Notes under the pieces: generated by a model | What the model was told of the DNA's origin: nothing | The model's database searches: none | Seen by the model: the letters and a program-made list of their open reading frames with translations, nothing else | Made by a program: the position numbers and the translations under genes | Assembly: GCA_028583605.1 (NCBI GenBank) | Contig: CM053335.1 | Location: 15,512,053 to 15,576,052, forward strand | DNA length: 64,000 nt | Origin: Dastarcus helophoroides | Lineage: Eukaryota > Arthropoda > Insecta > Coleoptera > Bothrideridae | Direction of reading: 5' to 3' | Shown: in pieces, positions 1-11,072 of the stretch | Layout: each line of letters starts with the position of its first letter | Numbering within the stretch: the stretch's first letter is position 1

Positions 1-3000
1 TGCGACTTTTTTAAATCTGCAAATTTCAGATCGTTTATTAAAATTTACGTTTTCTTCGAAATCTAATCGATCTCCTGATAAAGAAGTATATTTTTTTGGA
101 AATTTAAAAATTACGAAAAAATTTCCCTTCTAAATTTCAACCCTTTTTAACCCAAATTTAAGAAATTTTGACTCGTTTGTCAAAATTTTGACGTGTATGT
201 ATTAGACATTGTCTGAGCCCACACTGAGTCAAGTTTAGGGCGCCTGTCTTTCTTTGACTTGAGCAGTCAAGGGAAAATAAATACTCACCCAAGAAATTTT
301 GATTGCTTTCTCCTAAAATTTCGATTTTTTTCTTTTAAAATTTCGATTGTTTTTTCCTAAAATTTGCTTTTTTCCCAAATTTCGATACAATCTAACTTTC
401 TGAGAAATTTCGAATTTTCGGTACGATAAAACGCCTTTTCTCAAAATTTAGATCTTTTTGGCAAATTTTCGATCATTTTCTCGTAATTCGGTTTTTTTTT
501 CAAAGTTTTAACTACTTTTTCCAAATTTTGACTTTTTTTCTTAAAATTTGCTTGTTTTTTCTAAACTTTGATAAACCTGACTCTTTCTGGGAAATTTTGA
601 ATTTTTTCTCCTAAAATTTCGATTTTTTTTTCTAAAATTTCGATTTTTTCCTCAAATTTCGATTTTTTTCCAATATTTGCTTTTTTTTTATAAATTTCGA
701 TAAAAGCTGACCGTTTCGGAGAAATTTTGATCGTTTTTTAGTAATTTCGGTTTTTTTTCAAAGTTTTAACTACTTTTTTCAAAATTTCGACTTTTTTCTT
801 AAAATTTGCGTTTTTTCTTTTAATTTTGATAAAACCTGACTCTTTCTGGGAAATTTAAGATTTTTTCTCCTCAAGTTTCGTTTTTTTGTCCTAAAATTTG
901 CTTCTTTCTATAGATTTCGATAAAAGCTGACTCTTTCGGAGAAATTTCGTTCATTTTTTTATAATTTCGACTTTATTTCAAAGTATTAGCTACTTTTTTC
1001 AAAATTTCGACTTTTTTCTTAAAATTTGTTTGTTTTCTCTAAATTTTGATAAAACCCGACTCCTTTTGGGAAACTTCGAATTTTTTCTCCTAAATTTCGA
1101 ATTTTATCTCCTAAATTTCGATTTTTTCCTACAATTTGCTTGTTTTTTATAAATTTCGATAAAAGCTGACTCGTTCTGAGAAATTTCGATCAATTTTTCG
1201 AAATTTCATTTTTTTTTCAACGTTTTAATTACATTTTTCAAAATTTCGACTTTTTTTCTTAAAATTTGCTTGTTTTCTCTAAATTTTGATAAAACCTGAC
1301 TCTTTCTGGGAAATTTCCAAATTTTTCCCCTAACATTTCGATTTTTTCCTAAAATTTGCTTCTTTTTATAAATTTCGACAAAAGCTGACTCTTTCTAAGA
1401 AATTTTGATTATTTTTTCGTAATTTCCTTTTTTTTTCAAAGTTTTAACTACTTTTTTTAAAATTTCGACTTTTTTCTTAAAATTTGCTTGTTTTCTCTAA
1501 ATTTTGATAAAACCTGACTCTTTCTGGGAAATATCGAATTTTTTCTCCTAAAATTTCGTTTCTTTTTCAAAGTTTTAACTACTTTTATCAAAATTTCGAC
1601 TCTCTTCTTAAAAGTTGTTTTTTTTTCTCTAAATTGTGATAAAACTTGACTCTTTCTGGGAAATTTCGAATTTTTATTAATATAAAACGCTTTTTTCCAA
1701 AATTTAGATTTTTTTCGCAAAGTTGAGATCATTTTCTCGTAATTTTGTTTTTTCACGATGTTTTAACGACTTTTATTTAAAATTTCTACTTTTTTTTTCT
1801 TAAAGAAGCTTTGATCTTTTGAAATTTGATTTTTTTAAATTTTGACTGGTTTCTTTAGGTTTGCCCTTTTCACAAAATTTTGATTTTTATCTCAATATTC
1901 GATATTAAATATTTTTAGAAATTTTGCCTTTTTTCTGGTAAATTCGTTTTTATTTTTTAAATTTTGACATTTCTCCCTTAAAATATTCGTTTTCCTAAAA
2001 TTCGCCTTTTTCTTAAAATTTTCCTTCTAAATTTCAACTCTTTTTAATCCAAATTTAAGAAATTTGAACTTGTTTGTCAAAATTTTGACGCGTATGTATC
2101 AGACATTTTCTGAGGCCACATTGAACCAAGATTAGGGCGCCTGTCTTTCTCGGATTTGAGCAGTCGAGAGCAAATAAATACTCACCCAAGAAATTTCGAT
2201 TGTTTTCTGCCAAAATTTCGATTTTTTTTCTCCTTAAATTTCGATTTTTTTCCCTAAAATATGCTTTATTTTCTAAATTTTGATAAAACCTGACACTTGA
2301 GAAATTTCGAATTTTCGCTAAGATAAAACGCCTTTTCTCAAAATTTAGATCTTTTTCGCAAATTTTCTATCATTTTCTCGTGATTTCGTTTTTTTTCAAA
2401 GTTTTAATTACTTCTTTCAAAATTTTGACTTTTTTTCTTAAAATTTGCTTTTTTTCGCCAAATTTTAATAAAACCTGACTCTTTCCGGAAAATTTAGAAT
2501 TTTTTCTTCTAAATTTCGATTTTTTTCCTAAAATTTCGATTTTATTCATAAAATTTGCTTTTGTTTATAAATTGCAATAAAATCTGACTCTTTCTAAGAA
2601 ATTTCGATCATTTTTTCGTAATTTCGTTTTTTCTTTTTAAAGTTTTAACTACTTTTATCAAAATTTCGACTTTTTTCTTAAAATTCGCGTTTTTTCTCTA
2701 AATTTTGATAAAACCTGTCTCTTTCTGGGAAATATCGAGTTTTTTCTCCTAAAATTTCGATTTTTTTTCGTAAAATTTGCTTTTTTTTATAAATTTCGAT
2801 AAAAGCTGACCCTTTCTAAGAAATTTTGACCATTTTTTCTTAAAATTTGCTTTTTTTCTTTAACTTTTGATAAAACCTGACTTTCTGGGAAATTTCGAAT
2901 TTTTTCTCCTAAGATTTCGATTTTTTTTCTAAAATTTGCTTCTTTTATATAAATTTCGATAAAATATAACTTTTTCTGAGAAATTTCGATCATTTTTTCG

Positions 3001-3848
3001 TAATTTCGTTATTTTTTAAAAGTTTTAACTACTTTTACCAAAATTTCGACTTTTTTCTTAAAAATTGTTTTTTTTCTCTAAATTATGATGAAACCTGACT
3101 CTTTCTAGGAAATTTCGAATTTTTTCTCCTAAAGTTTCGATTTTTTTCCTAAAATTTCGATTTTTATCCTAAAATTTGCTTTTTTTTATAAATTTCGATA
3201 AAATCTGACTCTTTCTGAAAAAGTTTGATCATTTTTTCATAATTTCGGTTTTTCTTTTCAAAGTTTCAACTGCTTTTTTCAAATTTTTGATTTTTTTTTA
3301 ATATTTGCTTTTTTTCTCTAAATTATGACAAAACCTGACTCTTTCTGGGAAATTTCGAATTTTTCCTCCTAAAATATCGATTTTTTTCCTAAAATTTGTT
3401 TCTTTTTTATAAATTTCGATAAAAGCTGACTCTGAGAAATTTCGATCATTTTTTCGTAAATTTCCTTTTTTTTTCGCAGTTTTAATTACATTTTTCAAAA
3501 TTTCGACTTTTTTTTTTAAATTTGCGTGTTTTCTCTAAATTTTGATAAAACCTGACTCTTTCTGGGAAATTTCGAATTGTTTCTCCTAAAGTTTCAATTT
3601 TTTTCCTAAAATTTTCCTTTTTTATAATGAATTTCGTTAAAATCTGACTCTTTCTGAGAAATTTTGATCACTGTTTCGTGATTTCGTTGTTTTTTCAAAG
3701 TTTTAGCTTCTTTTTTCAAAATTTCGACTTTTTTCTTAAAATTTGCTCTTTTTCTTTAACTTTTGATAAAACCTGACTCTTTCCGGGAAATTTAGAATTT
3801 TTTCTCCTAAATTTCGATTTTTTTCCCAAATTTGCTTGTTTTTTAAAG
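1..3848. repeat. AT-rich diverged satellite with 1.9-kb higher-order repeat
   Basis: The block consists of T-rich runs punctuated by AAATTTCGA-like words. A longer monomer recurs, recognisable by the phrase AAAACCTGACTCTTTCTGGG, near 571, 831, 1051, 1291, 1509, 2472, 2709, 3547 and 3768, so spacing is mostly 215-260 bp with some shortened units. A non-array segment of about 200 bp (around 121-330) reappears at about 2025-2215, with shared words such as AGGGCGCCTGTCTTTCT and AATAAATACTCACCCAAGAA. This gives a superimposed repeat of about 1.9 kb. Short ORFs here are by-products of the periodicity. No gene is seen. Confidence 0.85.
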
Positions 3849-3876
3849 TTTTTTTTTTTTTTTTTTTTTTTTTTTA
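3849..3876. repeat. poly-T tract
   Basis: A nearly pure T run of almost 30 bases closes the satellite block. It may be an A-tail of a minus-strand insertion or simple slippage; no matching target duplication was found. Confidence 0.6.
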
Positions 3877-5637
3877 TTTTAATTGATTTTCAAAAATTGA
3901 CTTGTTTAAATGTCTTTTTTCTGAAATTTTTGACTTTCTGAAAGGAGAATGTTCTGTTCAACCTAAAACAATGAAGAAAATCACCTTTTTGAAAATTTCA
4001 TCGAATTCAGTGTAACCGTTTCCGAAATTAGCCCGGACAAATAGACGGTAACAGACGACAGACAGACAAAATTCCTAAAAACGTCTTGGAGTATTTAACA
4101 GGTAGATAGGAGCTTTAAAAAAGACTAATTTTGAAAAAATCCAAAGAAAGTTTCATTTATAATAGGGATTGGTATTGTGACCTAGTAATGAATATTTTAA
4201 TTTAGATGCTACTAGAGCACTGCAACGAACGCGGAATTATTTTCTTTTCTGCGTCGTTCCAACTTTATAAAATTACATAAAAGCCAGGAGTTATTAAGTT
4301 CGATTCTATTTAGATAGTTCTCGTGTAAACAAATTATACGAGGATATTCACCCTAGATTAGTAGAACCGATTCAGCTGCATCACTTTAAATTTCTCGTTA
4401 TAATGCATTGTCAATCATCGTGTCCAATTTTTTTCCAGGACGTATTAAAAATCGACGTTCACGAATCAATGGCAGTGTGTCGACTTTCGTCTCGTTCGGT
4501 ACCACGAGTGGTCGATACTTTTACAGCTTTTGATAGATAACACATGTGCACGCCATAATTTCTATTTTATTATCGATAATGAACTTTCCAAATAAATAAA
4601 GCGTATTGTTTATCTGGAATTTAGCATCTCTACTTTCACCATTTTCGCTCTACAACGTTGGCATTTTACGTGTGATTTGGACATGCATACTGAATGATCG
4701 TCGGTCGGATTGCACAGCGTAAAAATAGAATGTTAATACGTTTGTCGTTTTTAATGAAAATTCCTGGCATTTTAAAAACTGGTTCAATTTCAGCGGAGCT
4801 GACATTAACAATTGGAAAGTGTCTCCTGCGGATATCGAGTGAGCTCGCATTATTTTGACTTTTGATGTAAATTATCCGCGACTTGGATTATAAGGCGACC
4901 AGAGACTAACATGACACTTAAGACTCAGTGACATACGTTCACACAAATGTTTAACATCAAAGCACTGAAGATTGAACTTAAGTAAAATTAATAAGAAACA
5001 CTTCGTCTTCAGTCTTTAAACAAAGAGGTACGATGTAACCAAGGATACAAAGGTCACTAGTGAGGTAAACCTCGATTCATTAGGGTAGTGACGGGTTTAG
5101 GGATGTTAACCTTAACAAATAATGTCATTTATAAAGCAGTCGGACGTGCTAAAAGTTGAAAATAACGACCAACAACCATTTTTGTATGAATTAGATCCTT
5201 TTATATTACTCGAATAAAGAAATTGTCCCCAGAGGTGCATTACTTCAGGAAATAGGGGAAAACTCGTTTAAATAAAAGATGACAAAGGAATCTAATACAG
5301 ATTGTGGGAACTTTACTCATAAAGTTGCTTGAAAATCCACTGCTATCTTTCGCGATGTAACACCGAACATATTTAGGTCGACGATATTGTGTGCTCTAAC
5401 ACTTTGATACTCATTCTTTCGTAGCTGCTTTGTTGCCTGAATTATATTTCGTGGCTGATTGAACTCGCGCCTTTGGAAAACTCTGTCGTTTTATATCAAA
5501 GCGCGTTCAGAGCGGCGTACTTTTTATGTTTGCCAGCTTTGTATAACCCGCGTCTGTGCACACATTACCTCGCAATTATTACTCGAAGTATTCGAAGTGA
5601 CAACTTTTTTAGACGCGTTGAACGTTGTTGGGGGTAA
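3877..5637. other. intergenic, no gene seen
   Basis: Ordinary AT-rich sequence without array structure. Around 4010-4080 there is a phrase with repeated CAGACAGACA, a wording common at the edges of degenerate arthropod transposons. I found no convincing exon on either strand; the short ORFs at 4650-4850 and 5459-5695 lack any family resemblance. Confidence 0.5.
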
Positions 5638-5991
5638 ACTTGTGGTTTCGCGTGACCATCACGCGTTACCATCACGCGTTATCAGCATGCCCTAAGGTTA
5701 TATTCTACTGTTAACAACAGAGCTTTGCCAACTAATGTTACTGTTAACATTAGAGCATCTTCAAGTGTATTCCGTTGTCAATAAATATTAAATTAGTTTC
5801 CACACACTACAAGCCTCCAAACAACAAATAACAACAACAAAGTCATTCGTGGTTTAGATCCTTGTATCGTATGGAAACAAATCTAATATTTATTGATAAT
5901 GAAACATAATTTAATATGCTTTAATGTTAACAGTAACATTAGAGCATGTTGACGTGACGGTGACGCGTGATGGTCACGCGAAACCACAACT
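5638..5991. mobile_element. foldback / MITE-like element with long inverted arms
   Basis: The left end carries GTGGTTTCGCGTGACCATCA and the right end its reverse complement. Inner segments continue the symmetry: TAATGTTACTGTTAACATTA near 5735 is mirrored near 5922, and the AATAAATATTA region near 5778 by TAATATTTATT near 5887. The two halves therefore fold on each other over much of about 350 bp. No transposase is encoded, so this is a non-autonomous element. Flanking duplications are unclear (possibly TA or TTAA-like). Family assignment is not possible by eye. Confidence 0.7.
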
Positions 5992-6067
5992 TAATCGAAA
6001 ATCGCACAACGCGCTTTAAAGAAGCGACTCATCCACTCATCATTCAGTCGTCAATAATGGAACTTAC

Positions 6068-6254
6068 CGAAGAATGTGTACAATATCCCGAACATGATAT
6101 AAACAGAGATCAAGGAGGCTGCCGTGAGGTCATACTGGGTGTCGACGTGGGCGCAGGGCTCTATTTTGGTGTCGTCCGGAAGTTGTAAACCAGGAAACGC
6201 CGTGTTGTTCGGTCGGGGTGGCACCAAGGAGCCCGGCTGAGCCCCGCTCGCCAT
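6068..6254 (-). CDS. probable first coding exon of a TMEM198-like (DUF4203) membrane protein
   Basis: Reading the minus strand, ATG at 6254 opens 62 codons and ends in phase 1 at a clean donor (G then GTAAGT, intron from 6067). The peptide has a Pro/Gly-rich start, then CAHVDTQYDLTAASL, then a hydrophobic segment ISVYIMFGILYTFFG. An N-terminal extracellular stretch, a conserved Cys/Asp/Tyr region and a first membrane span ending in a Phe-Phe-Gly turn resemble TMEM198, a multi-span membrane protein linked to Wnt signalling in vertebrates. Just upstream, TTTGTTGCAG then GTAAAAG before the ATG looks like a 3' splice site, implying a 5'UTR intron. Downstream exons would lie at lower coordinates; none was found in 1-6060, so the gene probably continues outside the window. 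The assignment is by memory of the family pattern and is moderate; coding status is fairly likely. Confidence 0.45.
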
Positions 6255-6482
6255 CTTTTACCTGCAACAAACCCATAAATTACAAAATCCGATCGATCGG
6301 GTCTTCAACCGCAAATTATAATCCGCGACGACCGATGGCGGCGCCTAATTAAGCGCCACATCCGTTTTAATTACATGTATGACTACGAAGACCGGATTTA
6401 AACTTGATGAAGCTCTAAGCTACTTCGGTTGCGAATAAAGAAGTTCACGACGTTCGTTATCGACAACTAAAAGAATTAGTAT

Positions 6483-6524
6483 CTCTCTGAAGATGATAGC
6501 TTAGGCTATCGAAACGCGTTAGAG
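6483..6524 (+). ncRNA. hammerhead-ribozyme-like motif, copy A
   Basis: Stem I halves CTCT (6483-6486) and AGAG (6521-6524) enclose core CTGAAGA (6487-6493), stem II GATAGC/GCTATC with loop TTAG, then GAAA (6511-6514) and CGCGTT. Compared with copies B and C the stem II pair C-G is replaced by U-A, a compensatory change. The flank downstream keeps a diverged version of the family arm (TTGGTTTCAGGGAACAAG) and then becomes unrelated. There is one extra U between the core and stem II relative to the textbook hammerhead, as in small variants found with Penelope-like elements (from memory). Confidence 0.6.
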
Positions 6525-6950
6525 CAACCTCTGTTGTGTTTTTTAAGCTTTTTGGTTTCAGGGAACAAGATTTGTATCTCAGTTTGAAAAACAAGGTCTT
6601 CAAGCCTATTTGGGGGCCCCCTAAGATGGTGTGGCCCGTAATATGTAAATCCAGTACTGATGACGAGTTCATCTTAGAATTTCGATATAAAAATGGTTAC
6701 CTGACCAATTTACTACATTAAATTTGCCTCGGTATTGCCACAGTTCGTTCGTTCTATGAGGAAAGTGACGTCCTAACCCGTACAGCACCTAAATCAGAAA
6801 GATATCTTAAAGATATCATTTTAGCGATGTCTTTAAGAGACACGGAAATGTTAACATTTAGGTTAACTTTTTTTAGTCGTCATTTTTTTAGTCGTCATAT
6901 TACTGACATCTAACAGATATCTATGAGATGATTTTGATAGATATCTTTAG

Positions 6951-7156
6951 AAATTGAAACACAGAACTTGTCCCCTGAAACCAAGAAAGATTAAAAAACA
7001 ACAAAACTGTTTAGTTTTTCTCTCTGAAGATGACAGCTTGGCTGTCGAAACGCGTTAGAGCAACCTTTGTTGTGCTTTTTAATCTTTCTTGGTTTCAGGG
7101 GACAAGTTCTGTGTTTCAATTTTTGAAGATAACCAAGGACCAGTCCGTTCCATCAA
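6951..7156 (+). mobile_element. short retroelement relic (Penelope-like), copy B, with 12-bp target duplication
   Basis: The insertion is bounded by a perfect 12-bp direct repeat AGATATCTTTAG (6939-6950 and 7157-7168). It begins with about 55 bases (6951-7005) that are the near-perfect reverse complement of 7066-7123, then the hammerhead motif, then the sense arm containing CTTGGTTTCAGGGGACAAG, and ends with GGACCAGTCCGTTCCATCAA. Variable-length target duplications, a conserved 3' end and an inverted 5' segment fit target-primed retroelement insertion better than a cut-and-paste transposon. No protein is encoded. Confidence 0.7.
7020..7060 (+). ncRNA. hammerhead-ribozyme-like motif, copy B
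   Basis: CTCT (7020-7023), CTGAAGA (7024-7030), U plus stem II GACAGC-TTG-GCTGTC (7032-7046), GAAA (7047-7050), CGCGTT, AGAG (7057-7060). All conserved core positions of the hammerhead are present; predicted cleavage is after U7056. The stem III segment ACGCGT is self-complementary, so two transcripts could pair there. Confidence 0.65.
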
Positions 7157-7347
7157 AGATATCTTTAGGATAGGAAATCTTTATGTTAAAATAATGTTAA
7201 CTTTCTGACAATATTTCCCGATGTCAGACTCTAAAAAATGATGACTCTAAGAGCTCCTTAAGAAAGCTTATTGTTGAGCAAGAACTAACTAGTTATGTAC
7301 CATCTACTGAATAATCTAGAAAAAACAAATAAAACAGAAAAATTACT

Positions 7348-7497
7348 TGAGAGAAACTGTTTCTCTCTGAAGATGACAGCTTGGCTGTCGAAATGCGTTA
7401 GAGCAACCTTTGTTGTGTTTTTTAATATTTCTTGGTTTCAGGGGACAAGTTCTGTATTTCAATTTTTGAAGATAACCAAGGACCAGTCCGTTCCATC
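7348..7497 (+). mobile_element. short retroelement relic, copy C, with 13-16-bp target duplication
   Basis: It is flanked by AAACAGAAAAATTACT at 7332-7347 and 7498-7513 (the leading As may belong to the element tail). It carries a hammerhead motif at 7363-7403, the arm with CTTGGTTTCAGGGGACAAG and the 3' end GGACCAGTCCGTTCCATC. The 5' end has only a short antisense segment (GAGAGAAAC against GTTTCTCTC). The sequence is very close to copy B downstream of the ribozyme, so the insertions are relatively young. Confidence 0.7.
7363..7403 (+). ncRNA. hammerhead-ribozyme-like motif, copy C
   Basis: Same architecture as copy B: CTCT, CTGAAGA, stem II GACAGC/GCTGTC, GAAA, AGAG. The stem III word is ATGCGT instead of ACGCGT; it remains self-complementary if G-U pairs are allowed. 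Confidence 0.6.
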
Positions 7498-7529
7498 AAA
7501 CAGAAAAATTACTAATTAATTATTTTTCT

Positions 7530-7680
7530 ATTTTATGTTTTTCTAGATTATTGAATGATCCTTTCTAGATCATGAATGATCTAGATCATGAATGATCTAG
7601 AAAAAAATAAAACAAAAAATTAACTAACTAGTTATTTTTTTTTATTTTTTTTCTAGATCATTCAATAGATTGGTCCTTTT
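7530..7680. repeat. TCTAGATCATGAATGA short tandem/inverted cluster
   Basis: TCTAGATCATGAATGA-type words repeat three times and recur inverted near 7660. The TCTAGAAAAAA...AACTAGTTA neighbourhood echoes 7280-7345. This is a local AT-rich duplication with no gene. Confidence 0.5.
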
Positions 7681-8129
7681 AAAGGTTTAGCTGCTTAAAG
7701 GCAGCGTCAATCATTTCGTAAAATGGACATCAAATTTGCATTTTTGGAAATTGTGTCACGTGAATAGTTTTGGTGTTCATGCAGGTGCCTTTGTTGGGGA
7801 TTATTGGCGCGCAGAAAACGCGTTGTATTGTTCCAGAAGCTATTTATATGTTCTGACAGGTGTCTGGGAAAATTAATTTGCAGCATAATAAAACGATACA
7901 TCCCATGTGGGTAACCTCACCTGGCTGTGTTAACTGAATGCGGTCTGCTTGAAATAATTAGATGAATTGGACACTAATTCACGCATTCCCAAGCCTTCAG
8001 GCGAAGAAAAATTATTATTGTCCTAGTTAGAGGTCTAGTAATTCAATCAAATTGTTTAAAAGAAAAATAGGGACAGTGGCAGACATTAATTTATCAATAC
8101 AGAGATCAGTGGATGGGCTTAAAACTCTA
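7681..8129. other. intergenic, no gene seen
   Basis: Mixed-composition sequence between the element cluster and the next array. The short minus ORF at 7707-7901 has no recognisable features. Confidence 0.4.
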
Positions 8130-8900
8130 GTTTTCCAAAATTTTGACCTTTTTCCAAAATTTTAACTATTTTTCAAAATTTCGATTCTTTTTTCAAATTT
8201 CGACACTTTTTCAAAACTTCAACTTCTTCATCTATTTGAAAATTCTATTTCAAAATTTAAATTATATTTAAAAATTCCATTTCAAAATTTTAACTCTATT
8301 CAAATTCTATTTCAAAATTTCAACTCTATTCAAAATTTTAACGTTTTTCAAAGTTTCGACTTTTTTCAAAATTTAGATTCTTTTTTAAAATTTCGAAACT
8401 TTTTCAAAGCTTCAACTTCTTCAAATTCTATTTGAAAATTCTATTTCAAAATTTTAGCTCAGTTCAAATTCTATTTCAAAATTTCAACTCTATTCAAAAT
8501 TTAAACGTTTTTAAAAGTTTCGACTTTTTTCAAAATTTGGATTCTTTTTTAAAATTTCGAAACTTTTTTAAAACTTCAACTTCTTCAAATTCTATTTCAA
8601 AATTTTAGCTCAATTCAAATTCTATTTCAAAGTTTCAACTCTATTCAAAATTTTAACGTTTTTCAAAGTTTCGACTTTTTTCAGAATTTCTTTTTTTTTT
8701 TTAAATTTCAACACTTTTTCAAAACTTTAACTTCTTCAAAATCTATTTCAAAATTTTAGCTCAATTCAAATTCTATTTCAAAATTTCACCTTTATTCAAA
8801 TTCTATTTCGAAATTTCAACTCTATTCAAAATTTTAACGTTTTTCAAAGTTTCGACTTTTTTCAAAATTGTTCCTTTTCGAAAATTTCAACTTTCTTCAA
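8130..8900. repeat. AT-rich tandem array, 150-180-bp units
   Basis: Words such as TTCAAATTCTATTTCAAAA and TTTTCAAAGTTTCGACTTTT recur; the latter lies near 8345, 8507, 8660 and 8841, giving units of about 150-180 bp. Sub-repeats of 15-25 bp sit inside. Noncoding. Confidence 0.75.
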
Positions 8901-11072
8901 AATATCAAGGGATTATTGGATGTCAGATGTCATGTGGGGACAATTGAAAAATTTTTCAAATAATTTAGATATTTTATGTTTAAAAAGAAAATCAAAAAAG
9001 AAATAAATATATTTCGACTGTTCTAATTTTCTACATTTAATTAAAAAGTTTTTTCGCCCAAGGTTTAAATTTTCTTAAATTTTGGGACGATTCAATGGCA
9101 TAATTTAAAAGTAAAAGAGTCGTTATATTTTCCAATGAATATGTTAGACTTTCAATTGGAAAATTGTCGACAATTTTTTAAAGTGTGTATTTGCATAGAT
9201 GATATCAACGTCAACGTTGGCATAAGCATTATTTGTAAAATTAGACTGACCTCATGCTGATTTAATGTTGTACTTTATTACCTAGGAAAAATTAACAGAA
9301 GGTCAAACTAATTACAAAGTTAAATTACAGATATAACATTTTTATTCGTTATTAAATTATATTTTAAGTATTTAAATTCATTCTCGAAGTCACTACTTAA
9401 ACGATAGCGATAGGAGCATCCTAATAATAATAATAAATTAGTATTTGTGTGTTATAACTGAAAATATTTAACTAACGAATGCACATTAAATTATTAGTAA
9501 ACGAGCTCTCAACGATCATCACGCTTTTGAATTTATTGCACCTTCTAGCACTTTAACAAAGTGTTATCGCTTATGTACCGCTTTGCAACATTAAATATGA
9601 CGACAATTAAAAGATTAATGCTCTTAATAAAATGCCCGAATGTGCAACTTAATTATTATTGTGTCTTTTGGAGAGTAGACGCAATTCCATATGCTACAAT
9701 TTTTTTATTAATAACTTGAAGAGAGAAAAAAAAACGATCCGGATTGCTGAATACTTTCTAGGCGCTGAATTATTACCCATTTCACTTTTTTGGACTATTT
9801 CATATAAAATAATAATTATCATTATCAGAGAAAGCAATGTTAGGTGAATATATCCTTGATACGTTCAACATTGTAAAATTTATCTATTTGGTGTGTTGCA
9901 GTTTTGAAAAAATACCACTAACCAGGCGTCGAAATATCGGTCGATGTACGCGAACTTATTTTTTTCTAAGCGAGCATTTTCTTCATTAGTAACTTCAGTA
10001 GTAAATTGGTAAATGCACCCGCGCGGAGCTGTGGGTAGCTAGTTAAAATTCACTGATTTTTATATGCACTTTGATGACAATCGCCAACAACAATCGTTTC
10101 GAATGGTATGAAAATGAAAGCAAAAAGCTCTTTGGCGATGACCTGGTTATCGAGTGGAAAAACAAACACCGGGAAAATGGATTTTAACGGAAACAAGTAG
10201 CCCAGCTCATGTTTAATGACTTCGAGCGGATATAATTAAAAGTTTTACAGGAACTTCTAATAAGTAATGCGAGTTATATTCTAGACTATAATGGGATAGG
10301 GAAATAAACAGTTTTAATTGCGACCGACTTGTTTTTATCGTCAAACGAAATGCACTTAGATAATAACGAAAGAACGAGCGTATATTTACCAGAAAAACTG
10401 GACTGTAGATATAAAGTTTTTTATCACAGATATCAGGTTAGGTAATGAAAATTCTAGACCTTTTATGGAAGAAATAAATGATTATAAAGCCAATAATATA
10501 AAAAAAATAAAAAAAAAATGGTAACTATAAAAATTGGAAAAAATTATTTAAAACAAGTTAGAGAATCTTAGAATATAAAACTGTTTTATATTCTAAGTTA
10601 CAGAGTATATCAATACAAAAATGAAGTCTTGACAAAAGGCGAAAGGACAGGTGTAAGTATGAAGTAAAAACGTAATCGATTCGAAGGAAAAAGTGGTAAA
10701 GTTAATTCTCGTTCATTTTTACTTTGATACCACCTCAATATCCCCATTAGAGTCAGGGCCAATTTTATTAAATGGTGAATATTCCATTACAGAACAGCTA
10801 ATTAACTTTCTTATCTAAATTGCTCGAATGCCATTTTTCATCGGATTACATCAAAGGCCTTTTTCAACATTTATCGATTAAACGTGGGAGAAAATTTGAT
10901 TAAAACGTGACCCTTCCAATATTACGCCTAGATAATTTTTTAAGCAGAGTCTATACAGTGTGTCACATTTCATTGAGCTACCTTTCGTCTGTGTAGATTC
11001 TAAATATGGTACAAGGCAAGTCAGAATGTTGGAAATATTTGAAAATAAATTCTGCCAAATTACCTTTTAATA
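8901..11072. other. intergenic, no gene seen
   Basis: AT-rich unique-looking DNA. A perfect palindrome lies at 10567-10597 (listed separately). The ORF at 9659-9847 looks like chance. Confidence 0.45.
10567..10597. repeat. perfect 14-bp inverted repeat with 3-nt loop
   Basis: CTTAGAATATAAAA (10567-10580) and its exact reverse complement (10584-10597) are separated by CTG. It is a cruciform or hairpin of unknown role. Confidence 0.8.
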
